The position numbers and the translations under genes were made by a program. DNA of 16,559 nt from an uncultured Prevotella sp. (lineage in GTDB: Bacteria; Bacteroidota; Bacteroidia; Bacteroidales; Bacteroidaceae): the NCBI GenBank assembly GCA_938028745.1, contig CALIZL010000040.1:1-16559 (forward strand). Reading direction: 5' to 3'. The notes under the pieces were generated by a model. That model saw only the letters and a list, made by a program, of their open reading frames with translations, did no database searches and was not told the DNA's origin. Position 1 is the first letter of the stretch; every line of letters begins with the position of its first letter. Shown here in pieces: positions 7,437 through 15,100 of the stretch.

Positions 7437-7530
7437 CAATGTCGAGCTTGCTCGGACATTGTCATGGCGAGAATTGGAAATCGCCAACACGGAGCGTTGG
7501 GCGAAGTGGAAAGGCAAAACGCACTTTTCG
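7437..7530. repeat. Cluster of three adjacent inverted repeats upstream of kdsB
   Basis: The first arm CAATGTCGAGC (7437-7447) pairs with GCTCGGACATTG (7450-7461) with one bulged base. GGCGA / TCGCC then forms a second hairpin around 7466-7485. CGCCAAC / GTTGGGCG forms a third at about 7482-7503 that shares bases with the second, so the two would compete. No U-tract follows on either strand. This may be a structured kdsB leader or part of a dispersed palindromic element. Confidence 0.5.
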
Positions 7531-7669
7531 AGGAACGAAAAAGAACGTTTGTTTATTAGTTGACGAGTTGGTGAGTTAACGAGTTACACTTAAAAGGAAT
7601 TGATTTTAGAAACTTGTTCGCATCCCCCACTTTGGCTTCAACGTATCAGCACAACAGCATTTTGATAGT

Positions 7670-7779
7670 ACAATGCCGTTTGTAGTGGGGCTACAAGCAC
7701 CTTGTAGTGCCAGTACAAGCACTTTGTAGTACCAGTACAAGCCGCTTGTAGTGTCAGTACAAGTGGCTTTGTACTGATG
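7670..7779. repeat. 22-nt tandem repeat array 1
   Basis: About five units occur: 7670-7692 (23 nt, divergent), 7693-7714, 7715-7736, 7737-7758, and a partial unit from 7759. The three central units are exactly 22 nt. Each has the layout ACAAG, a 3-nt centre (CAC in two of them), CTTGT, then a 9-nt spacer such as AGTGCCAGT. ACAAG/CTTGT can pair within a unit. CTTGTA can also pair with TACAAG of the next unit, giving two alternative hairpin registers. A 22-nt period is not a multiple of three, so it is not coding. Confidence 0.85.
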
Positions 7780-7844
7780 CTTGCGCCTGAAATGTCACAT
7801 CTCGCCCATAAGAAATTAATCCCCAACTAAGTCTTATCATTGAT

Positions 7845-7986
7845 AACAAGCTGACGAGTTGATGATCAACAAGCTGACGAGTTGATGAATTAACAAGCTG
7901 ATGAGTTGCCGAATGAACAAGGCTATATACCGCTGAGCAACCAAGCATTTGGCTTAACTCCCTAACTCCATAACTCCATAACTACT
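7845..7986. repeat. Degenerate repeats before the DUF5103 stop (array B)
   Basis: Units of the form AACAAGCTGACGAGTTGATGA repeat about three times (7845-7920); on the minus strand they read as TCATCAACTCGTC, the same theme as array A. A short related stretch lies at 7560-7590. At 7955-7986 there is also an 8-nt tandem repeat, TAACTCCC then TAACTCCA twice, ending just before the stop at 7991. Confidence 0.65.
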
Positions 7987-7990
7987 CTAC

Positions 7991-9235
7991 CTACCGCCTT
8001 ATCTCTGCAAAACCCACCAGCCTATCAGCCCTTTCGCCCAGCTTTCGATAATAAACAAGTGCCTGATAGCGGTTCTCGGTTTGGTAAAACGAGCCTTCCG
8101 AGGGTACTGTCGCTATCTGTCCGTTGGACTGTTGCCACACGTATTGGTACGAATAATAACCCTGTTTGAGCAAGAGCGACAAGCGATAGCACTGCGCACC
8201 CTCATCGTACTGCATCTTATAAGGCGCGGCAAGCAGGTCGTTTGTCCACACGCCATTCACAAATACATCGCCCTCCAAACGCGGCGAGCGCAAAGTGAAG
8301 TGCACATGAACGTATTCGGAAGTGCTGTTGTTTTCCCTATTGTCGCTGTTGCGAATGTAAAACGCGCCGTTGGCATCTTCATCAAACACGTAACTACCGC
8401 GTGGTTCGTCGGGCCAGAGGTAGGCGTGGTATGCCTCGCCGTCCCAATCTATCTTCTCAACGCCCATGTTGGCTTGTCGCACATCCAGCATTTCGAACTT
8501 GCGATACTCGTTACCTGCCTCGAAAACAAGCTGTGGGTTGTGCGACCAACGCAGTCCGTCGCCCATCACAAACTGGGGTTTGGCGTTCACCACGGCGTTA
8601 TCCCATCGCCCATTTTGCATCACCACGGTGTAGATTTGCCGCTGAACATCGGTTACAGAGAGGCCTCCGCCATACTTAACCTCCATTGCCACTTGCTGCC
8701 AACGGCTGTTAATGCCCTTATCCGTATTGGCATCTACACTGAGTTTAATGCCCATGCGCGGTTCAACCACCATGAAACAGCATTCGGCCACGGCCTTATC
8801 GTCGTCGTTGGCATCGTAGATGGTAACGCGGTAGTTGCCGCTCATCTTCAATTTACACCGCTCGTTGGGAATCTGAAACCGATAATGTGTGTACAGCATG
8901 TTTGTGTTTATCGACTGTTCCACATGCTCTATCACGTTATCTGCATTAAATCCGTCGATATAATCACTCACAAAGAGGTCGCCAGACGTGCTCCAATCAG
9001 CGTTGCAATGCTCCACTTTGTAGGCATAACGCCGATATTCGTGTGTCAGGTCGTCGAAAGCTATATTCACCGGCACGCCTTCTCCCAAATCGATAACAGG
9101 CATGGAGAGCCAATTATTGCCTGCCACCACCTGCAACGAGGCGATGTCGGGGTTTAAAATGCGGTTGCGCTGAGCCCAGCCTGCAAGCGAAAGCCATAGG
9201 CAGAGCATAAAAATGAGAAATCGTAATGGGCGCAT
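7991..9235 (-). CDS. Exported DUF5103 / type IX secretion plug-like protein
   Basis: A 414-residue protein with a signal peptide (1-21, cut after AGWA before Gln22). The N-terminal block LTHEYRRYAYKVEHCNADW (63-81) is the signature of DUF5103, the family of the protein that plugs the SprA translocon of the type IX secretion system in Flavobacterium. The rest alternates beta-strand segments, including YRFQIPNE, a Tyr-rich central region, and a C-terminal part (YYSYQYVW) consistent with two or three beta-sandwich domains. A periplasmic or outer-membrane-associated role is likely. No other T9SS gene is in the window, so membership in a working T9SS is inferred from the family. Antisense frames across it have no signature. 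Confidence 0.82.
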   Translation of the reverse strand: MRPLRFLIFMLCLWLSLAGWAQRNRILNPDIASLQVVAGNNWLSMPVIDLGEGVPVNIAFDDLTHEYRRYAYKVEHCNADWSTSGDLFVSDYIDGFNADNVIEHVEQSINTNMLYTHYRFQIPNERCKLKMSGNYRVTIYDANDDDKAVAECCFMVVEPRMGIKLSVDANTDKGINSRWQQVAMEVKYGGGLSVTDVQRQIYTVVMQNGRWDNAVVNAKPQFVMGDGLRWSHNPQLVFEAGNEYRKFEMLDVRQANMGVEKIDWDGEAYHAYLWPDEPRGSYVFDEDANGAFYIRNSDNRENNSTSEYVHVHFTLRSPRLEGDVFVNGVWTNDLLAAPYKMQYDEGAQCYRLSLLLKQGYYSYQYVWQQSNGQIATVPSEGSFYQTENRYQALVYYRKLGERADRLVGFAEIRR

Positions 9236-9269
9236 AAGCGTGCGATAAAAGGTGTAAGGGGTTTAGGAG

Positions 9270-9315
9270 AAAGAAAAAATCGGCAAGCCTAACACATGGG
9301 TTTAGGCTCGCCGAT
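9270..9315 (-). terminator. Rho-independent terminator of pgk
   Basis: A 14-bp stem ATCGGCAAGCCTAA (9279-9292) / TTAGGCTCGCCGAT (9302-9315), with one wobble, encloses a 9-nt loop. On the minus strand it runs into TTTTTTCTTTCTC. It separates pgk from the DUF5103 gene. Confidence 0.9.
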
Positions 9316-9412
9316 ACCTATTCATTTCTATCGTTTTGAGACGTGTTCTGCAAACATTCTTTGGCTACATAATGCCACAGAGCGTGTTTACAAACGCACC
9401 TTAATGGTAGGT

Positions 9413-10666
9413 TTATTCGCCTTGCAGGGCAGCAACGCCGGGCAGAACCTTACCTTCGATGGCCTCGAGCATGGCTCCACCACCCGTAGAAACGTAAGAA
9501 ACCTTGTCGGCAAGACCAAACTTGTTAACCGCAGCAACCGAGTCGCCACCGCCTACAAGCGAGTATGCGCCGTTTTCTTGGGTTGCTTGGGCAACGTACT
9601 TGGCAATTTCGCCCGTTCCGTGAGCAAAGTTTTCAAACTCGAATACACCTACGGGACCGTTCCAAAGGATGGTTTTAGACTCGAGAATGATTTTCTTCCA
9701 GATGGCCAACGACTCTTCCGAGGCGTCCATGCCTTCCCATCCGTCGGGTATTTGGTCGATGGGCACAACCTTACGATTGGCGTTGTTGTCGAACTTATCG
9801 GCTGCAACGGTAGCCACCGACAGGCTTAGGTTAACGCCTTTCTCCTTGGCAGCGGCGATAACGTTCAGCGCTTCGGGCATCAAATCGTCCTCGTGTAGCG
9901 AATCTCCAATCTTTCCGCCCTGTGCCTTAACGAAGGTATAACCCATGCCGCCGCCAATGATAAGGTTGTCTACCTTGTCAAGCAAGTTTTTAATTACGCC
10001 CAACTTGGAGCTTACTTTCGAGCCACCGATGATGGCGGTGAAGGGGTGTTGCGCATTCTTCAACACGTTGTCGATGGCTGTCACCTCTTTTTCCATCAGG
10101 TAACCCAGCATCTTCGAGTCGGCATCGAAGTAATCGGCGATGACAGCAGTCGAGGCATGACGGCGGTGAGCCGTTCCAAAAGCATCGTTAACATATACAT
10201 CGGCATACGAGGCCAGTTTCTTGGCAAAGTCTTTTTGCTTAGCCTTCATCTCTTTCTTTGCCTCATCGTAAGCGGGGTCGGCCTTGTCAATGCCCACAGG
10301 CTTGCCCTCTTCTTCGGGGTAGAATCGCAGGTTTTCTAGCAACAGAGCCTCGCCCATCTTGAGGTTGGCGGCTGCTTCGGTGGCGTTAGCGCAATCGTCG
10401 GCGAACTTTACGGGTACGCCCAAACGTTCTGAAACCTTGTTAACGATTTGCGAGAGCGACAACTTGGGGTTCACCTTGCCTTTGGGTTTGCCCATGTGGC
10501 TCATCATAATAACGGCGCCACCGTCGGCCAATATCTTCTTCAAAGTGGGGAGAGCACCACGAATACGGGTGTCGTCGGTGATGTTTCCGTTCTCGTCCAA
10601 TGGCACGTTAAAGTCCACACGTACAATTGCCTTTTTGCCGGCAAAGTTGAATTGTTCGATTTTCAT
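9413..10666 (-). CDS. pgk: Phosphoglycerate kinase
   Basis: A 417-residue cytoplasmic glycolytic enzyme that makes ATP from 1,3-bisphosphoglycerate. The N-terminal domain shows the substrate-binding RVDFNVPLD (16-24), SHMGKPKG (56-63), NLRFYPEEEG (112-121) and FGTAHRRHAS (163-172). The C-terminal nucleotide domain shows GGSKVSSKLGV (214-224), GGGMGYTF (238-245), NGPVGVFEFE (336-345), GGGDSVAAV (372-380) and STGGGAMLE (393-401). All catalytic landmarks are present. The lysine- and acid-rich stretch around 122-150 makes it slightly longer than the approximately 390-residue forms. A -7 box lies at 10715-10722 and a strong terminator at 9270-9315, indicating a single-gene transcript. Confidence 0.98.
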   Translation of the reverse strand: MKIEQFNFAGKKAIVRVDFNVPLDENGNITDDTRIRGALPTLKKILADGGAVIMMSHMGKPKGKVNPKLSLSQIVNKVSERLGVPVKFADDCANATEAAANLKMGEALLLENLRFYPEEEGKPVGIDKADPAYDEAKKEMKAKQKDFAKKLASYADVYVNDAFGTAHRRHASTAVIADYFDADSKMLGYLMEKEVTAIDNVLKNAQHPFTAIIGGSKVSSKLGVIKNLLDKVDNLIIGGGMGYTFVKAQGGKIGDSLHEDDLMPEALNVIAAAKEKGVNLSLSVATVAADKFDNNANRKVVPIDQIPDGWEGMDASEESLAIWKKIILESKTILWNGPVGVFEFENFAHGTGEIAKYVAQATQENGAYSLVGGGDSVAAVNKFGLADKVSYVSTGGGAMLEAIEGKVLPGVAALQGE

Positions 10667-10714
10667 CTTTATTAATGTTATGAATATTTTGTTTTATGCC
10701 TGAATTGACATGCA

Positions 10715-10722
10715 CAAAGTTA
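10715..10722 (-). promoter_or_regulatory. -7 box of the probable pgk promoter
   Basis: TAACTTTG on the minus strand fits TAnnTTTG and lies about 50 nt before the pgk ATG. The -33 position lacks a clear TTTG, so the assignment rests on the -7 box and spacing to the gene. Confidence 0.55.
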
Positions 10723-10863
10723 GTGATTTATCTTGATATACAGCTTTTTTTGATAGGAAAATCGCCTTTTAGCTTACAAGATACGGCTTTACTGGCACCA
10801 CCAAATGTAATTTGCAATGTACACTTGCCAAACCCATTCGCCAAGCAGACAAGCGAAACGACA

Positions 10864-10878
10864 CTGCCCCACGGGCAG
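10864..10878. repeat. Small palindrome CTGCCC-CAC-GGGCAG
   Basis: A perfect 6-bp inverted repeat with a 3-nt loop lies in the spacer after the nitroreductase gene. It could help end that transcript, but no U-tract follows on the minus strand. I see nothing else in the 10723-10964 spacer. Confidence 0.4.
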
Positions 10879-10964
10879 ACCATGCACGCTGAACGTGGGG
10901 GAAAGCCACATTACGCCAGGCACGATGTCCCACCTTTTATGCCGTTCGTTTCCGCTTTGCTCCG

Positions 10965-11606
10965 TTACATCTTTTGTCCGCCATACACGTTATACGACAC
11001 TTTTTCGGCATCCCACTTGTCCTTGGCCTTCGTTTCGCCCTTGGGATAGCCAATAACAACCACGCTTAGTGGCACTATCGTTTCGGGCAATTTCAGCACT
11101 TTGCCCATTTCAGAACTACGTTCTTCTAGGGGATAAGCACCTGTCCACACAGCTCCAAGCCCCATAGCATGGGCTGCAAGCAAGATGTTTTCGGTGGCAG
11201 CAGCGCAGTCTTGAACCCAAAATTCGCGCCCTGCTCCCTCAATGGCCTTGGTCATGTCGCCACAAACCACGATGGCAAGGGGTGCATCTTTGGCAAAATC
11301 AGCCTGGGCGTTGGTCTCGGCAAGAGCCGCCAACAACTTCTTATCGGCAACCACCACGAAGTGCCACGGCTGCTTATTCACAGCCGTAGGCGCCGCCATA
11401 CCAGCGCGGAGCAACTTTTCCACCTTATCTCTCTCCACGGCTTTGCCTTGATAGGCACGAACAGATGTGCGCAAAAGGATATTATTGTACACCACATCAT
11501 CGCTAGCAGCGGCTTGCGAACCGACAGCACCACTCATGACTAGCTTGGCGCAAAGAAACACCAAAGCCAAGGCCAGCGCAAAATTGAGTATTGTTGAAAT
11601 CTTCAT
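10965..11606 (-). CDS. Exported or membrane-anchored nitroreductase-family flavoprotein
   Basis: A 213-residue protein. Residues 7-27 form a hydrophobic stretch, then SQAAA-SDD gives a possible signal peptidase I site near 34; an uncleaved anchor is the alternative. The nitroreductase fold follows: RTSVRAY (46-52), with Arg46, Ser48 and Arg50 as FMN phosphate contacts, AAPTAVNKQPWHF (71-83), GLGAVWTGAYP (149-159) and VIGYPKGE (184-191). The family normally works in the cytoplasm as FMN-dependent NAD(P)H oxidoreductases, so the export signal is unusual. Its start lies 5 nt after the stop of the FMN-binding/4Fe-4S membrane protein gene, so electrons could come from that partner instead of NAD(P)H. 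The substrate is unknown. Confidence 0.88.
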   Translation of the reverse strand: MKISTILNFALALALVFLCAKLVMSGAVGSQAAASDDVVYNNILLRTSVRAYQGKAVERDKVEKLLRAGMAAPTAVNKQPWHFVVVADKKLLAALAETNAQADFAKDAPLAIVVCGDMTKAIEGAGREFWVQDCAAATENILLAAHAMGLGAVWTGAYPLEERSSEMGKVLKLPETIVPLSVVVIGYPKGETKAKDKWDAEKVSYNVYGGQKM

Positions 11607-11611
11607 GACTT

Positions 11612-12706
11612 TTATTTCTTACCAGACGGAGTTGAATATTGGCTATATTTAAAGAGCGAACCCGTTGGGCAAACGAAACGGCAATAGGGACGAACGACCA
11701 CCGTTGAAAGCAAAACGAAAACTAAGGCTATGCCAATGACCACCCAAGAGGCCGACCCGAAGATGAATGCAGAGAAAGGCTCGTAGTCTATCCAATCGAA
11801 CCACACGCCTGTCCACAAACAAAACATCAACACGGCCCAAAGTATTTGCCTGAACTGGTCTAGGCGTTTTGTTGTTTTGGGCCTCATCTTTATCTTGTAA
11901 CGCACGCACTTGCCTGCTAGTTCTTGCAACGAGCCATAGGGACACAGGTTGGTGCAATAGTACGATTTCTTACCAAAAAGCGGATAAACAAAAGCTGTTA
12001 CAAGCATCACAACAGGAACGAGCAAGGCAAGAACGTTCATGCCGTTAGACATGTAGCCCACCATTGAGGTGTAATTAAGGAACGTACCGCACCAAAAGCC
12101 TAGTATTGCCACATTCAACACATGCTGCACAAGTCGGTAAAGCCTATTCTTAATGAAGAGCGGAAGTATGGCAGCCATCAATGCAACGCCCAATGCAACA
12201 AGCGATTTGGCAGAAAGGTCTAACTTAGACCAAATGTTGGCGTCGGCCTTTGCCTTGGCCGCATACAGCAATCCCCTACGCATGTTCTCTACAATGGCTT
12301 TAGAAGTGAACGTTGCACCCGACACAGCATCCACCTGCATGCGTTGTGCCTCATCAATAGATTTACCGTTCCACTTGGTGAGCAGCTGCGAAGCCTCTTC
12401 AAAAAACTCAGGCGTTTCGGCATTGTCCAGTGCCTTTACACCAACCACATGGTCGTCTTTCAACGATATTTCCAAAGGCACCGTTCCGCTATAACCCACT
12501 ACATCTTTGCCTAGGGCAGTGGTATTAACAATCACCGTGCCGTCGTCCAACGTCCTTATCGTGTCTTCGCCGGCTGCAATTGCCTTTTCCTTCTGCAACA
12601 GGTCGTGTCCTTGTATCTTACCATCCCTGCGAATGCTCACGCCAAGCACAAGCAAAAAACAGGTGATAAGACTTAGCAGTTGTTGCCATTTTGCCGGTTT
12701 ACTCAT
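11612..12706 (-). CDS. Membrane FMN-binding (flavinylation-type) and 4Fe-4S domain protein
   Basis: A 364-residue inner-membrane protein. TM1 (about 8-24) is followed by an FMN-binding domain (about 55-150) that would face the periplasm. It ends in DAVSGATFTS (126-135), matching the Dxx(S/T)GA(T/S) site where ApbE-type flavin transferases attach FMN, with Thr132 as the candidate residue. About five more hydrophobic segments follow (near 167-185, 195-212, 225-244, 288-303 and 318-338). Two CxxxCP motifs occur at C251-C255 and C342-C346, as in NosR/polyferredoxin-like membrane proteins. The design suggests electrons cross the membrane from iron-sulfur centres to a covalent flavin. The exported nitroreductase gene follows after 5 nt. 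No ApbE gene is present here. Confidence 0.85.
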   Translation of the reverse strand: MSKPAKWQQLLSLITCFLLVLGVSIRRDGKIQGHDLLQKEKAIAAGEDTIRTLDDGTVIVNTTALGKDVVGYSGTVPLEISLKDDHVVGVKALDNAETPEFFEEASQLLTKWNGKSIDEAQRMQVDAVSGATFTSKAIVENMRRGLLYAAKAKADANIWSKLDLSAKSLVALGVALMAAILPLFIKNRLYRLVQHVLNVAILGFWCGTFLNYTSMVGYMSNGMNVLALLVPVVMLVTAFVYPLFGKKSYYCTNLCPYGSLQELAGKCVRYKIKMRPKTTKRLDQFRQILWAVLMFCLWTGVWFDWIDYEPFSAFIFGSASWVVIGIALVFVLLSTVVVRPYCRFVCPTGSLFKYSQYSTPSGKK

Positions 12707-12782
12707 TATATATATGTGCTGTGTTGGTTATCATCAACTCGCGAAAATCACGCGCCAAGCTACGCTTTCGCAAACATCGGCA

Positions 12783-13436
12783 TTACGATTGGTATGTGGT
12801 GTTGTCTTCTATTCCGGCCTCGCGCAAAGCCTCCTTACGCTCAACACAAGTGCCGCAAGTGCCGCAATGCACGTGGCCACCCTTATAACACGACCACGTT
12901 TCGGCATAATCTATGCCCAACGCCCAGCCGCGGCGCGCAATGTCGGCCTTGCTGATGTTGGTATATGGTGCCACAACGCGTACACGAGCGAATGTGCCTG
13001 CCTCAACAGCAGCATCCATAGCGGCGATAAATTCGGGGCGGCAATCGGGATAAATGGTGTGGTCGCCGCCGTGATTGGCAATAAGAACCTTAGTCAACCC
13101 ATTGCTTTCGGCTATACCTGCCGCCACTGCAAGCATCACGCCGTTGCGAAAAGGCACAACGGTCGACTTCATATTCTCCTCGTCGTAACTGCCGTCGGGT
13201 ATGCTTTCCCCACTCTCCAACAAGCTACTCTTAAAGTATTGGTGCATAAAGCCAAGCGGTATAACCACATGCGCAATGCCCAAACGTTGGCAATGCAAGG
13301 CCGCCAAAGGCAGTTCGTTGTGGTTATGGTTGCTGCCATAGTCAAAAGAAATGCCCAATGCAATCTCGTCTTTCTTTTCGTAAAGCAGCGTAACGCTGTC
13401 CATTCCGCCACTCACTACGATTACCGAATCTTTCAT
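12783..13436 (-). CDS. queC: 7-cyano-7-deazaguanine synthase
   Basis: A 217-residue cytoplasmic ATP-dependent enzyme that converts 7-carboxy-7-deazaguanine to preQ0 in queuosine biosynthesis. The PP-loop SGGMDS (9-14) binds ATP, and DYGSNHNHN follows. The C-terminus carries the zinc site, Cys183, Cys191, Cys194 and Cys197, in CYKGGHVHCGTCGTC. All key residues are present and length is normal. The other que genes are not in the window. The FMN/4Fe-4S gene lies 76 nt downstream with no obvious promoter or terminator between, so read-through into it is possible. Confidence 0.96.
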   Translation of the reverse strand: MKDSVIVVSGGMDSVTLLYEKKDEIALGISFDYGSNHNHNELPLAALHCQRLGIAHVVIPLGFMHQYFKSSLLESGESIPDGSYDEENMKSTVVPFRNGVMLAVAAGIAESNGLTKVLIANHGGDHTIYPDCRPEFIAAMDAAVEAGTFARVRVVAPYTNISKADIARRGWALGIDYAETWSCYKGGHVHCGTCGTCVERKEALREAGIEDNTTYQS

Positions 13437-13797
13437 TTGCTTATTATATCATTAAACTTGATTGGCGGATTTAGCCACCAAACCAAACTGTTCAAAACTG
13501 CGCATACATGCCTACGTACTGCATAACACTTGCAGAACAAAACTTAAAGCTAAGCAACGGCATCGCATGCAACTAAGATGCGAATATCGCAAAAATAACT
13601 TAAACACGCAAGAAATAAGGAAGAAATCTTGCTATGTGTACAGGTGTAAAGGCTCAACCAAAACCCTTAGCACAATCGATAAATGTTTGTTTTTAAATTA
13701 AAAATCCGTAATAACACTACGAAATAAGCAAACAAAACACGCCATTTACACTTTTTATTAGTATATTTGCATCGTTGTCACCAACATATATACTATT
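13437..13797. other. Divergent intergenic region between queC and the AAA ATPase gene
   Basis: This 361-nt region separates divergent genes. It holds a plus-strand -7 box (13762-13769), a weak minus-strand TATTTTTG (13590-13597) without a -33 element, and a small inverted repeat TCGCAT/ATGCGA (13563-13583). The right half is AT-rich. I see no gene. Confidence 0.6.
13762..13769 (+). promoter_or_regulatory. -7 box of the probable promoter of the AAA/RloB pair
   Basis: TATATTTG fits TAnnTTTG and lies 28 nt before the ATG at 13798, which would give a leader of about 20 nt. No TTTG is visible at the -33 position. Confidence 0.5.
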
Positions 13798-15096
13798 ATG
13801 ATTGCAGAATTTACTATTGAGAATTTCTTTTCTATAAAGAAACCTCAAACCATTAGCTTTGAACCTACGTCAGATACATTTATGTCTGACGAGTATTCGT
13901 GTGAAGTAAAGGATGGAATAAGGCTGTTGAAGATAGGCATCATTTATGGCGCTAACGCTTCGGGAAAAAGCAACATACTGAACGCTATCAACTTTTTTAA
14001 GACGCTCGTACTAAGAATGCCCCAAGACCGCAACGAGAAAACGGGCGTCGTTCCTTTTCTGTTGAACGACACTTCAAGGAACGAAACAACGAAGATGTCT
14101 ATGGCGTTTTATGTCAATCAAACCAAATTCGTCCTTAGTTTTGAATTAGACGAAAAGCGTATCTGTGCTGAAACATTAATTGTTTACGACTCAAACAGAC
14201 CTACAAAGCTATACATTCGTAGCTATGACAAAGGCACAGACGCTACAACAATTGCGTTTGGGGCCAATCTAAAACTTACAAAAAAGAGCCAAGACGTTAT
14301 CTTAGGAAACACCATTAACAATTGCAGCGTGCTTGCCGCATTCGGAAAAAGCAATGTGGAAAGAACCAGATTGAACGAGGTTTACGAATATTTTGCCTAC
14401 CATATTAGGGAGGTGTTGACACCAGACATACGGTTGTCTGATTACGTAAAGGCGCATTTGAGCACAGACGAGCGTGGCGAACTGAAACGTTTTTTATTGA
14501 ACTTTCTCAGAGCATCCGACTTTAACATCGAAGACATTGCCCTACATAAGGGCGATAAGGTGTTTACTTCTGAACTAAGGCAACTGATTTCGAAAGCTCC
14601 CATAGACGACAAGACGAAAGAAAAAATACTAAATAAGGGGAGAACAACGAACATGGAACTGATGTTCACCCATCATGCTGGTGAAAAAAAGTACACCTTG
14701 CTAGAAGAAAACGAATCGAATGGCACAATAAGACTACTAGGAATGGCTGTTATACTGAACTTTCTGTTGAGAGAAAAGATGTTTGTGGCTATCGACGAAG
14801 TGGAGTCTAGCATTCATTATGAGCTGCTGTCCTACTTCATCAAGGTGTTTTTGGCCAATAGCAACCAAACATCCCAATTGCTATTGACTACGCACGACAT
14901 CAACCTTCTCAACGAAGACTTTATCCGTCGCGACACAATTTGGTTTACCGATAAAGACGAACTGGGAGAAACAAAACTAGCTCGTCTCTCATCGCTTGGT
15001 CTCCATAAAAACCTTTCGCCATACAATGCTTACCGCCAAGGAAAGCTGGTTAAGTTGCCTTTCTTAGGCAGCCAATATCTAAACCTTAACGATTAG
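13798..15096 (+). CDS. AAA_15-type ABC-like ATPase, RloA/AbiLi-like
   Basis: A 432-residue protein with a complete ABC/SMC-type ATPase. Walker A GANASGKS is at 51-58, a signature-like SNGTIRLLG at 307-315, Walker B FVAIDE at 329-334 with Glu334 as catalytic base, a D-loop region SSIH at 337-340, and the switch His366 in LLTTHD. The C-terminal AYRQG...PFLG (411-424) is typical of AAA_15 ATPases of defence systems. The middle region (about 75-290) is less conserved. The RloB-like gene follows after 4 nt, the arrangement seen in RloAB, Lactococcus AbiL and, by analogy, PARIS (AriA-AriB). The ATPase probably senses invasion and controls the partner. Composition looks more AT-rich than the housekeeping genes, consistent with transfer. 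Confidence 0.85.
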   Translation: MIAEFTIENFFSIKKPQTISFEPTSDTFMSDEYSCEVKDGIRLLKIGIIYGANASGKSNILNAINFFKTLVLRMPQDRNEKTGVVPFLLNDTSRNETTKMSMAFYVNQTKFVLSFELDEKRICAETLIVYDSNRPTKLYIRSYDKGTDATTIAFGANLKLTKKSQDVILGNTINNCSVLAAFGKSNVERTRLNEVYEYFAYHIREVLTPDIRLSDYVKAHLSTDERGELKRFLLNFLRASDFNIEDIALHKGDKVFTSELRQLISKAPIDDKTKEKILNKGRTTNMELMFTHHAGEKKYTLLEENESNGTIRLLGMAVILNFLLREKMFVAIDEVESSIHYELLSYFIKVFLANSNQTSQLLLTTHDINLLNEDFIRRDTIWFTDKDELGETKLARLSSLGLHKNLSPYNAYRQGKLVKLPFLGSQYLNLND

Positions 15097-15100
15097 CCCC

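Larger units (their letters stand above)
7394..7990. other. Gene-free, repeat-rich spacer between kdsB and the DUF5103 gene
   Basis: About 600 nt without a credible gene. From left to right it holds consecutive hairpins (7437-7530), AACTCAT-type repeats (7560-7590), a 22-nt tandem array (7670-7779), more AACTCAT-type repeats (7845-7920) and an 8-nt TAACTCCA repeat (7955-7986). Confidence 0.7.

Noticed and set aside
7394..7465. Longer kdsB start adding 24 residues
   Set aside because: The family begins at MKFIGIIPARYG; the extension would cross a strong hairpin and has no conserved content.
7377..7559. 60-codon plus-strand frame upstream of kdsB
   Set aside because: It runs through the hairpin cluster, overlaps the kdsB start and shows no protein-like features.
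8081..9157. 358-codon plus-strand open frame
   Set aside because: It is fully antisense to the well-supported DUF5103 gene and has no recognisable motif; it is a shadow frame.
12507..13526. 339-codon plus-strand open frame
   Set aside because: It lies antisense to queC and the FMN-binding gene, both of which have full motifs; no protein signature in this frame.
13590..13597. TATTTTTG as queC promoter
   Set aside because: It matches the -7 consensus but lacks a -33 element, lies in AT-rich DNA and is over 150 nt from the gene, so it is not listed as a promoter.
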